64,000 bases of DNA. Source: Deinandra increscens subsp. villosa. Its lineage: Eukaryota > Streptophyta > Magnoliopsida > Asterales > Asteraceae. The stretch lies in assembly GCA_039602395.1 (NCBI GenBank), contig JBCNJP010000010.1:36730590-36794589 (forward strand). The letters run 5' to 3'. Each line of letters starts with the position of its first letter. Position 1 is the first letter of the stretch. The position numbers and the translations under genes were made by a program. The notes beneath the pieces were generated by a model. The model saw nothing but the letters and a program-made list of their open reading frames with translations, did not search any database and was not told where the DNA came from. This document shows positions 51,456-61,830 of this stretch, piece by piece.

Positions 51456-53773
51456 CTACTCATCAAAGGCTATCATTCGAAGGCCTTTGAGACACATTTC
51501 AAAGTTTTCACTTGGAAGGGGTTTCGTGAACATGTCCGCCACATTGTCATCCGATGCCACCCTCTCCAAATGAATGAGCCGTCGGTCATAGCAATCCCGA
51601 ATGAAGTGCGTTTTGATGTCTATGTGTTTGGTTTTAGAGTGCTGCACGGGATTTTTTCACAATTTGCAAAGCAGCATTATTGTCACAAAAAATGGGAGTA
51701 TCGAAAAAATTCAAACCGTAATCTCCCAGCTGATACTGCAACCAAACCACCTGAGAACAACAGGCAGATGCAGCAACATACTCTGCTTCGGCTGTCGACT
51801 GAGACACCGTGTGCTGCTTCTTACTTTGCCAAGACACCAGCCTGTCGCCTAAAAACTGAGCTCCAGCAGATGTGGATTTCCTGTCAAGCTCATTGCCACC
51901 ATAATCACTGTCAGAAAAAGCATACAGGTTAAATCCAGACTCTTTAGGGTACCAGAGGCCTAGACGAGGCCGACCCTTCAAATATTTAAAAATACGTTTC
52001 ACAGCAGAGAGATGAGAGAGTTTCGGATTAGCCTGATAGCGTGCGCATTGGCACACAGCGAGCATGATATCTGGACGGCTGGCAGTCAAATACATCAGAG
52101 ATCCAATCATGGACCGGTACATGTGCTCGCTTACTGGTTGCCCATCTGGATCCCTGGTAAGTGCAGGTCGTGCTGCCATGGGTGTGGAGACTGGCTTTGC
52201 ATCCATCATCTTGTACTTTTCCAAAATCTCAGTGACGTATTTAGCTTGATGGATCAGTATCCCACTGTCACTCTGCTTTACTTGCAATGCGAGGAAAAAC
52301 TCCATCTCGCCCATCTGACTCATCTCAAATTTTGTGCGCATCACCTTCTCAAATTCTTTGCACAAATCTTCATTGGTCGAACCGAAGATGATGTCATCAA
52401 CATATACTTGCACCATGATAATGTCATGCTCAACCTCCATTCTGAAAAGCGTCTGATCAACAATGCCTCTTGTGTATCCATGAGCAAGAAGATGATCAGT
52501 CAGAGTCTTGTACCACGACCGAGGAGCCTGGTGCAACCCATATAAAGCCTTGTCAAGCTTGTACACATGATACGGGTGCTCCTCATCAATGAACCCTGGA
52601 GGTTGAGTGACGTAAACTTCCTCATCCATCTCAGCATATAGAAAGGCAGTTTTCATGTCCAACTGGTAGACCGTGAAATTCATATATGAAGCATATGCTA
52701 AGAAGACTCTTATTGCGTCTAAGCGGGCCACTGGTGCGTACACTTCATCATAGTCCACACCTTGAATTTGCTTGTGGCCTTGAACCACCAATCTGGCCTT
52801 GTTTCTGACAATCACGCCGTTATCATCCTTTTTGTTCTTATACAGCCACCGAGTGGTGATGACCTTTTTGTCAGCTGGCCTTTCTACTAACCTCCAAACC
52901 TGAAGCCGTGAAAACTGATTGAGTTCTTCATGCATGGCCTCCACCCAACTGGGATCAGTCAAGGCCATTGTGATGTTAGGGGGCTCAATCTGTGAAATGA
53001 AACAGGAGTACATGCAATGATTGATGTCTCCTGACTGGCTTCTAGTGACCACCCCAGATGCTAAGGGACCAATGATGTTATCCAGGGGGTGGTACTTCTG
53101 AATTCTGGTCTCTGCAACAGCTTGAACTGGAATTTCAGGAGGCAGATTTGATAGATCGGGTTCTTCATGTGTATCTGCTTCATTTTCTGGATCAGCTCCA
53201 AGTGTCTGAGGAGAGTCGGGGGCTGGGTCAACTTCTGCATCTGTTTCCTGTGTTTGAGACTCCACAGGATCAACAGTCTCCTGTACTGGTGTAGGATCTA
53301 ATACCGGAGCAGGGACAGGAGGCTTCGTGATGGAGTGTGAGACAGATGGTCCTGAAATTGTTTCTTCATAAAATTCCTCAGCTAAAACAGGGTCTAAGCC
53401 CAATGGGCGGAAGAATTGATTGTAGTCGAAAGCTTGAGGAGGACCGACTCCGCCATCAGATGGATTGTCTTCTAGCCAGTCCACGTTTGTGGACTCCATC
53501 ACAATCCCGGTAGATTTATTGAAGACCCTGTAAGCGGAGCTGGCAGAGTAACCTACAAAATAACATTCATCGGCCTTAGCAGCAAATTTTGGAACATCAG
53601 TGTTAACTAAGACTGTGCATAAACACCCAAACGCCCGAAGGTGACCAATTATGGGCTTATCATTGTAGATTAGCTCATATGGCGTTTTCTGCTGCCGCTT
53701 ATTGATGAGCACCCTATTCTAGACATAACAGGCAGTGTTAACTGCTTCTGCCCAGAACATGGTTGGCAGCTTT
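51456..53773 (-). pseudogene. pol: Copia-J pol (integrase end, RT, RNase H)
   Basis: Reads leftward from FWAEAVNTACYV (integrase end) with a TAG after it (near 53725). KTPYELIYNDKPIIGHLRAFG follows, then a linker rich in Pro, Glu and Thr. RT spans about 52990-52250 (RLVVQGHKQIQGVDYDEVYA, ARLDAIRVFLAYA, catalytic YVDDIIFGS at about 52400). RNase H (about 51960-51640) keeps DSDYGG, STAEAEY and CDNNAAL. A one-base change in an A-run near 51655 shifts the frame before the end (NVADMFTKPLP, stop at 51456). The catalytic residues are present, so it was recently functional. Confidence 0.88.
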
Positions 53774-56378
53774 TGTGACATCCGAGAATTTCAAGGTTTA
53801 CTTCCGTTAGACAATTCCGTTAGTTACGTTATAAGTGTTAACTTAGTAACTAATGCTTAACTAGGCCGAATACGTCCACGACCTTTGGTTGATCACCAAA
53901 CCCGCCCATATGTGTTATGTGTTCAATTACTTATAGTTATTATGTGCAATGTGATTTAAATACATGATTTAGTATTGTGAATAGCATGACAACCCATGAA
54001 CTGTACTTATCTTGCTTAAAATGTAAACTGGTCACTCTTGGGTTTCCAGCGAAACTACCGGGCGAAACTATAGTGTCGCCCGGCTAGTCTACCCTCTGAC
54101 TACCAGAGTCAGTTTCGCCTGGCCAGCGAAACTGCCAGCGAAACTAGCCTCTGATATATAATATCTTAATAAAACCCTAGTTTCTCCATTTGCCTCCTTT
54201 ACACAAAAACACACACACACTCCATCTTTCTCCTGGAAATCTGGTCAGTCGAGATTCACACCGAGCCATCGAGATCTCAGCCCCGAACCATCATCCATCA
54301 AGCTTGGAGATCGAACCGTGAGTCCCAAAACCACCATTTTTATGTTTTCTATGTGTTTTACTTAAAAAGCATGACCAAACCTCCATGGGATCACTTGATC
54401 TTCTGATATGTTGCTTAGGATTGCTAGATCTGTTATAAAGTCAGTAACTTTACGTGTGAAATCCATCCATGATGAAGATTTATGCTAGATTAGGTCATTT
54501 TAGGTTAAAATGTGTTTTTGGTGATTTGATGATGAAAATGCATGCTAAAGGTGTTAAAATGACTTCTGTGATGTTAGTAAATGGTTATGTATGCTAGATA
54601 ATGAATTGCATGTAATATGGAAGCTGTTAGATTGATTTTTAGGCTGATTTATGTGTTTTTCGCGACTAGCGAAACTACTGTGTTCTCTGGGCGAAATTGT
54701 CCAGCGAAATTATGTGATATCTTCAACCAGCGACACTATGCAGCGAAACTGCAGTGTCGCCGGGTAAACCAACCAGACCTGTCCGAACGAAACTACCGAG
54801 CGAAATACCCTGAACGAAAGTTCAAACCAGTTTCGAGCGAATCTAAGCTGGCGAAACTGTGTCAACAGTTTCGAGCGAAACTAGCTTAGCGAAACTGTGC
54901 CATCGGGTATTCCCTAGCGAAAGTGCTGCCCGTGCACATAGCGAAACTGTGCAGCGACACAAGGCTAGCGAAACTGTGACCTGACCAAAATCCAAACTTG
55001 TGCAATTTACTTGAACACTATGCCATGACTTACATGATTATGCTATGATGATACATGCTTAGATTTCTGATGTATATGAACCCTTGTTTATGATCAACCA
55101 TCGGTGTCGTGTGTCGGTATGTCGAGTCATAGTTCCAACGTGCTATGTTATGGGCCATAGTGACGTTAAGTAAAGATTAGACACCAAACTAATACTTAAG
55201 ACCTAAACGTGTTCATAGGTCTTCGTTAAGCAAACTTGGATTTTATAGCAAGTGTAGCAGTGTAACCCAAGGTGAGTGTCACTAACCCGATTACCGTGAA
55301 CCCGTTTGGGTCACACCGAATAACTAAATGAAAAACAATGCTGACAACTTCGAGAGTGCTATGCACCTCCCTGATGAACTTGAAAACTTGGAGTGCTCGG
55401 CACCCACTTGATGAACTTGAAGTGCTTTATGGGAAGCACTTGTGAATTACTTAAACAACTATTTCTGAAACGAAACTGAAAACACTTTTGAGATTCATGA
55501 GAATCCGGTAAACCTTTTTAATATGGCTAGCGTAGGTTAAAGTCTAAACCACATGATATCACATGATTTCTAAGGATGCCTTGAAAACTTAAAAGTCCTC
55601 AACTAAATTGTACCATTAATTGTAAAGCGAGGGGATGTTGGGTAGATCTACTGGAGTTTGACAAACTCCGCCCCGTGGCACGGGGAGTGCACGGAGGTAC
55701 AATATCAGCCTATCTGACCGTGATCCCGAGAGGACACGGGGGAGGCAAATCCGCGATGACGTAGGTCCGCAAAACCTGATGGCACGGCCACTACAATAAT
55801 GAGTCAGCTTTGGTACAAACTTCCTTAGTGCATGGAACAACGGATTAGCTACCCGCGATATCGGTTGAGCACTTTAACTATACAAAACTAGTACATACCC
55901 GATAACGTAGGTTACGGACAATACTTTTACTAAACCACAATAATATGATTTTGGATATCACTAAGCATTGCTTTTCACAAATGAATATTTCATAAGTATA
56001 TGTTGACTCGATTATGATTATGAGACCGGGCCAATGCGTGACATGCCCACTATGAACTCACCAACCGTTAGGTTGACACTTGCGTGGTTTAAACTTTTGC
56101 AGATCGCTGAAGAGTATCCGGAGCAGGTTGACATGGCACAAGAAGATGTTTATTTTCATTTAAACTAAACTTGGGAATTTAAAACAATGTTTATGTAAAG
56201 CACGTGGTTAGTGCTAAAGATAATGATTTTCCGCTGCGTACTGTTAAACTGTTTTTATTGTTAAGGTTTGGACTTTACTCTGATTCGTTTAGTATTTGTA
56301 ACTAATGGTTGTGGTCCTGGTTTGCTCGCACCCCTTAACGGTATAAACTCCGTTAGTGGTTGATTTGGGGGTGTGACA
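53774..56378 (+). repeat. Tekay 5' LTR
   Basis: 2605 bp from TGTGACATCC to GGGGGTGTGACA. The word GCGAAACT occurs eleven times in two clusters, 54051-54150 (just before a TATATAATAT box at about 54155) and 54664-54975, with AGTTTCGC once in reverse. No real gene lies within; short ORFs are LTR sequence. Confidence 0.92.
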
Positions 56379-56380
56379 GA

Positions 56381-56398
56381 TTGGTATCAGAGCCATAA
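56381..56398 (+). other. Tekay primer-binding site (initiator Met tRNA)
   Basis: TTGGTATCAGAGCCATAA, two bases after the LTR. Confidence 0.9.
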
Positions 56399-56547
56399 GT
56401 TGCAGAGAACTGGAATCAATTTTGAAAACGATTTGGAAACTGCAACTTGAAAACCTTAGTTACAAACGGACAAACAAATTCCCAAAACAAAATTTTTACG
56501 TGCCAACCTGGGATACTCGCTCTGCTGTGTAAGTAAAAGCTTAGTAC

Positions 56548-56554
56548 GTATGTA

Positions 56555-56595
<41 letters not shown>
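56548..56595. repeat. (TA)n microsatellite in Tekay leader
   Basis: Alternating TA with a few G interruptions at its left side. Confidence 0.9.
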
Positions 56596-56599
<4 letters not shown>

Positions 56600-56944
56600 C
56601 GTGTCTAGGAAGTCTAACGGAAAGCCTTAGGAGATTTTCACACACGAATACGAAACGCGAACGCTAATACGCGCACTATACCGGGGGAAAGCGACAACGA
56701 AACGATGCTACACGCTACGTCCTGATTTCTACTACGATGACTACGCCGACGGTGACTTTTATGGGGAAGCCGACTTTCGACGATAGTACTCACGATTTAC
56801 GACGTTCTCCGACGACGCCTCGATTTTGCACAAAATTTTTCTGGACTAATAGCGGGATAACGGGAAATCGTTAATATACATATTATGGGATATGTATAGA
56901 ATATAACTGTGACTGAACACTGGCTACTTTAACTGTCCAGCAAG

Positions 56945-59900
56945 ATGTCTGGAAGAGGGCACGGAAGGAGCAACATCAACATGACACCTGCACAACTACA
57001 AGCGATGATAAACGAACACGTGCAAGCCGCGGTGGCAGCCGTCCAAGCTGCATACGCCGCACAGGGTAATTATTATGCCGGTTAAGGCACAAGCAATTGT
57101 ATTTTGACCTGTTTAAACTTAAAACCCGAACTATTATGCATCAGGAAACCACCATCACTGCACGTTCAAGTCCTTCATGGACTGCAAGCCGATGACGTTT
57201 TCCGGCGAAGAAGGAGCGGTGGGACTCCTCAGGTGGATTGAGAAGTCTGAGAAGGTCTTCTCTATGTGCAACTGCCCTGCTGGAGACAAAGTGAAGTATG
57301 CTACTGGTACCTTTGAGGGAGCTGCTCTCTCCTGGTGGAATGCCGAAATTCAGATGATTGGGGTAAATGCGGCTAACAACATGCAATGGGAAGCGTTTAA
57401 GGAATTGATTATGGAGGAGTACTGTCCCCGTGACCAAGTGAAGAAGCTAGAAGGTGAATTCTTGAATCTGAAGATGATTGGGTCTGAAGTCGAGCAGTAT
57501 ACTGCGCGTTACCATGAGTACGCGGTCTTATGCCCCACAATGGTTGATGCTGAGTTCAAACGCATTGAGCGTTATCTGGAAGGCCTCGCGCCTCAAATCA
57601 AAGGACTAGTAACTGCCAGCAACCCCGCAACCGTGCAGCAAGCCATCCGTTTGGCTCACAAACTTACCGATCAGGAGGTTGAGAAGGGTACACTTCCTGC
57701 AAAGGCCACAGAGAAGACTGCCCTAAGTGGCAAGAGAAAAGCTGATGATGAAGCTCCTGAGAACTCAATGAACAATCAGAGTGTTGGAAACAGCACTGGG
57801 AGGTCTTATAATTCTCAAGGTCAAAGTAAGAGGTCTGGAAACAACAGTGGAAACAACCGCCAGGGCGGAAATGGTCAAAGCAACTACAGGGGTAACCTGC
57901 CTCTGTGCAACAAGTGTGGGAAACATCATGCTGGTGTTTGTAGAAAGAATCTGAGCTGTGAAAGGTGTGGAAAGAAAGGCCACGAAGCAAAAGACTGTTG
58001 GGCAACTCTACCTGAGCAACAAAACCGCCAAAGGCAAAACAACAACAACAACAATCATGGCAACAACAACTATGGGAACAACCGTAACGGGCAAGGAAAC
58101 AATCAGAACAACAATGGTGGAGCCCGTGGCTGTTTTGAATGTGGTGCTCAAGGCCACATTAAGAGGGACTGCCCGCAGCTGAGAAGACAGGGTAATGGTA
58201 ATCCAGGAAACAATGGTGGGAACGGTAATGGCGGAGGAAATGGTAACGGGAATAACAACGGGAATGGTGGAAATGGCAGGGGAAGAGCTTTTGTCATGGG
58301 TCAAGGTGAAGCTCGCAACGATGCCAACGTGATTAACGGTAAATTCATCCTTAATGGTTTCTTTGCTACTGTATTGTTTGATTCTGGTGCTGAAAGAAGC
58401 TTTATTTCTACAAAATTTGCTAAATTGATTAATGCTAAACCAATTGCCCTAGATGCTAAGTATGTGGTAGAGCTAGCAAATGGTAAACTTCATGATACGA
58501 CTCAGATAGTTAAGGACTGTAAGTTAGAACTAGCTGGCCATACGTTAGGAATCGATCTTATGCCTTTCCCGATTGGTAGTTTTGATGTCATAGTAGGAAT
58601 GGATTGGTTATCTGAAAACCGCGCTGAAATCTTATGTAAAGAAAAAGTGGTTCGTATTCCACTCAAGGAAGGTGAAGTGTTAACAGTTCAAGGTGAAAAA
58701 GGTGGAACAGTCACCGGTATTATTTCGTTTCTCAAAGCTCAAAAGTGCCTTCGTAAAGGTCACTTCGCGATTCTTGCAAACGTCACCGATTCGACACTTT
58801 CCGAGCGCAGAATTGACGACTACCCGATAGTCCGCGACTTCCAAGATGTATTTCCTGAAGATCTGCCTGGTTTGCCTCCATTTCGACAAGTCGAGTTTGG
58901 AATCGATTTAACTCCTGGAGCCGCTCCGATCGCACGCGCACCATATCGTTTGGCAGTAAGCGAACTCAACGAACTCTCCGCACAACTTCAAGAGCTACTC
59001 GACAAAGGGTTTATTCGTCCGAGTTCATCTCCATGGGGAGCACCAGTATTATTTGTTAAGAAGAAGGATGGAACGTTCCGCATGTGTATCGACTATAGAG
59101 AGCTTAACAAGGTTACGATTAAGAATCGGTATCCACTTCCTCGAATCGACGATCTCTTCGACCAGCTACAAGGTTCGAGCTACTTCTCAAAGATTGATCT
59201 ACGGTCTGGATATCACCAACTTCGCGTTCGTGATGAGGATGTCCCCAAGACTGCTTTCAGAACTCGCTATGGTCACTACGAATTCCTGGTTATGCCGTTT
59301 GGGCTAACCAATGCACCTGCCGTATTTATGGATCTGATGAATCGAGTGTGCAAGCCGTACCTCGATAAGTTTGTGATAGTTTTCATTGATGATATTTTGA
59401 TCTACTCCAAGACGAAGGAGGAACACGAGGAGCACCTGCGACTTATCTTGGAATTGCTCCGCAAGGAACAGCTTTACGCCAAGTTTTCGAAGTGCGATTT
59501 TTGGATTCGCGAAGTCCAGTTTCTTGGACACATTGTTGATCAGAACGGAATTCATGTCGACCCAGCTAAAGTGGAAGCTATCAAGAATTGGCCTACTCCA
59601 AGAGCGCCGACCGAAATCCGACAATTTTTGGGACTTGCCGGATATTACCGAAGGTTCATTAAGGGTTTCTCGCAATTGGCTCAACCCTTAACGGCTTTGA
59701 CGCACAAAGGAGTGCAATATAGATGGGGTGAAAAAGAAGAACGCGCGTTTCAAACTCTTAAAGATATGTTATGTTCAGCTCCAATTCTCGCGTTGCCCGA
59801 CGGAATTGACGACTTTGTGGTCTATTGCGATGCATCCATCCAAGGACTCGGTTGCGTGTTGATGCAACGGGATAAGGTGATTGCCTATGGGTCCAGGCAA

Positions 59901-60278
59901 CTGAAGGATACTGAGAAGAATTATACAACGCATGATTTGGAATTGGGAGCCGTTGTTCATGCACTCAAGATTTGGAGACATTACCTCTACGGAACAAAGT
60001 GCACGATATTTACCGACCACAAAAGCTTACAACACATCTATGAACAGAAGGATCTCAACATGCGACAACGACGGTGGGTCGAGTTACTAAACGACTATGA
60101 CCTAGCAATTAAGTATCACCCGGGAAAAGCCAATGTTGTGGCTGATGCATTAAGTCGAAAGGAGTATGAAAAGCCTCGACGGGTACGAGCGCTGCAACTT
60201 ACCATCCACACGGGATTGCCGGATCGGATCCGCGATGCCCAACAAGAAGCTTCGAAAGGAGGAAAACTTCGCAGCTGA
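56945..60278 (+). CDS. gag-pol: Tekay gag-protease-RT-RNase H, possibly with a gag intron
   Basis: The N-terminal reading MSGRGHGRSNINMTPAQLQA starts at 56945 and hits a stop at 57083 in genomic sequence. The frame from 57123 onward contains CTFKSFMDCKPMTFSGEEG and all of gag. A GT-AG intron at 57066-57144 would join them in frame. Gag domain about 57180-57690, three zinc knuckles (CNKCGKHHAGVC, CERCGKKGHEAKDC, CFECGAQGHIKRDC at 57907-58175), protease LFDSGAERSFIS (about 58376), RT (about 58950-59560) with catalytic FIDDILIY near 59383, RNase H (about 59815-60155) ending VVADALSR. The frame ends at 60278 after a one-base insertion near 60259, just before integrase. Confidence 0.87.
57066..57144 (+). 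other. Candidate 79-base intron in Tekay gag
   Basis: Donor G/GTAATT and acceptor GCATCAG/GA. Removal would join ...AYAAQ to G-NHHHCTFKSFMDC in frame, bypassing the TAA at 57083. The interval is T-rich and near the minimum length of plant introns. An alternative is a small duplication (AATTATTATG and AACTATTATG are similar) with a frameshift. Confidence 0.45.
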
Positions 60279-61830
60279 AGCACTGCGTGGTGTAGATGGC
60301 AACTCCGAAATTAAGTCCGACGGACTCAGGTATTATAATGACAGAATTTGGGTTCCTCTACTTGGAAATCTCCGTGAACTCGTGATGGACGAGGCTCACA
60401 AGTCAAGGTATTCGGTACACCCTGGATCGGATAAAATGTACCAAGATTTAAAGGGTTTGTATTGGTGGCCGAATATGAAAGCCGACATCGCGCGATATGT
60501 GGCTAAGTGTTTAACATGCTCAAGGGTTAAGATCGAGTACCAAAAGCCTTCTGGGCTATTACAGCAACCAAAGATCCCAGAATGGAAATGGGAGGATATC
60601 TCCATGGATTTTGTAACGGGATTACCTCATCGATCGAATCGACCGGATGCGATTTGGGTCATCATTGATCGATTAACCAAGTCTGCACATTTTATCCCGA
60701 TGAAGGAAAGTGACAATATGGATAAGTTAACTAAGCTGTACATTGACCGAATTGTGGCACGCCATGGAGTGCCTAAGACCATTATCTCCGACCGAGATCC
60801 TCGATTTACTTCCCGATTATGGCAATCTATGCAAGAAGCACTGGGAACCAGACTGGATATGAGTACAGCTTATCACCCGCAGACCGATGGTCAGACGGAA
60901 CGAACTATTCAGACTTTAGAAGACATGCTCCGAGCTTGCGTTCTCGACTTCGGTAAAGACTGGGAGGCTCACCTTCCGTTGGTGGAGTTCTCCTACAACA
61001 ACAGTTATCATTCGAGCATCGGTGCAGCACCTTTTGAAGCCCTTTATGGCAGAAAATGTAGATCGCCCGTGTGTTGGGCCGAAACGGGTGAGAAGGGACT
61101 CACCGGACCAGAACTCATTCATGATACTACGGAGCGAATTATTCAAATCAGAAAACGGATAGCCGCAGCACGAGACAGACAAAAGAGCTATGCCGACAAA
61201 CGCCGTAAGCCTTTGAAGTTCGAAGTAGGCGACAAGGTGCTATTGAAGGTATCTCCCTGGAAAGGTGTGATACGCTTCGGAAAGCGTGGGAAGCTGAATC
61301 CTCGCTACATCGGTCCATTTGAAATCATTGGGGAAGTAGGCCCGGTGGCCTACCGTTTACAACTCCCTGCTGAACTCGATGGAGTTCACAACGTGTTTCA
61401 CGTCTCTAATCTAAAGAAATGTCTGGCTGAAGACACTGAAATAATTCCTTTGGAGGAATTGCAAATTGATGAACATTTGAGATTTATCGAGCAACCGGTA
61501 GAAATCATGGGACGCGAGGAGAAAGCCCTCAAACGTAGCAAGATTTCGATCGTCAAGGTTCGATGGAACTCAAAGCGTGGACCTGAATATACTTGGGAAC
61601 GAGAGGATCAAATGAAGAAAAAGTATCCTCACTTGTTCGAGCGACCGTCCGCAGAATACTCAAGGTATGATTTAATTTTGGGGACCAAAATTCCTTTAAC
61701 AGGAGGAGGAGGTGACGACCCTAAAACTTTTGCTTTCTTTCCCCAGCAACAACGACAGCCGAGGCTGCGAACGCTACGACGCAAGAATAATTTTCGGGAC
61801 GAAAATTCCAATTACAAGGGGATGATGTGA
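60260..61830 (+). pseudogene. pol: Tekay integrase and chromodomain, offset by one base
   Basis: It continues pol in the +1 frame after the insertion near 60259. The zinc region HKSRYSVHPGSDKMY...CLTCSRVK lies at about 60398-60530. Integrase catalytic Asp, Asp, Glu are in MDFVTGLP, ISDRDPRF and GQTERTIQTLE. The GPY module GPFEIIGEVGPVAYRLQLP lies near 61312. The chromodomain FIEQPVEIMGREEKALKRSK to YTWEREDQMKKKYPHLF spans about 61480-61640 and probably targets insertion to chromatin marks. The frame runs through the polypurine tract and stops at TGA 61828-61830, inside the LTR. Only the frameshift appears to disable this copy. Confidence 0.85.
61811..61825 (+). other. Tekay polypurine tract
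   Basis: ATTACAAGGGGATGA directly before the 3' LTR. Confidence 0.85.

Larger units (their letters stand above)
46133..53773 (-). mobile_element. Copia-J: copia element with accessory ORF after pol
   Basis: A minus-strand element: 3' LTR on the left, polypurine tract, long accessory ORF, spacer, then RNase H, RT and the end of integrase on the right. It is interrupted at 53774 by a Tekay element, and its 5' part lies beyond the window. The accessory ORF lies downstream of pol, the position occupied by the env-like ORF in SIRE/Maximus elements. The left side cuts Copia-I integrase after CTAAC (46128-46132), the presumed target duplication. Confidence 0.8.

Noticed and set aside
54617..54889. 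90-residue ORF found in both Tekay LTRs (also 62669-62941)
   Set aside because: It lies wholly in LTR sequence made of the GCGAAACT array. Its presence twice is explained by LTR duplication, and it has no domain.
57966..58304. Alternative-frame ORFs over the Tekay zinc-knuckle region
   Set aside because: Low-complexity Asn/Gly coding sequence produces long open shadows in other frames.
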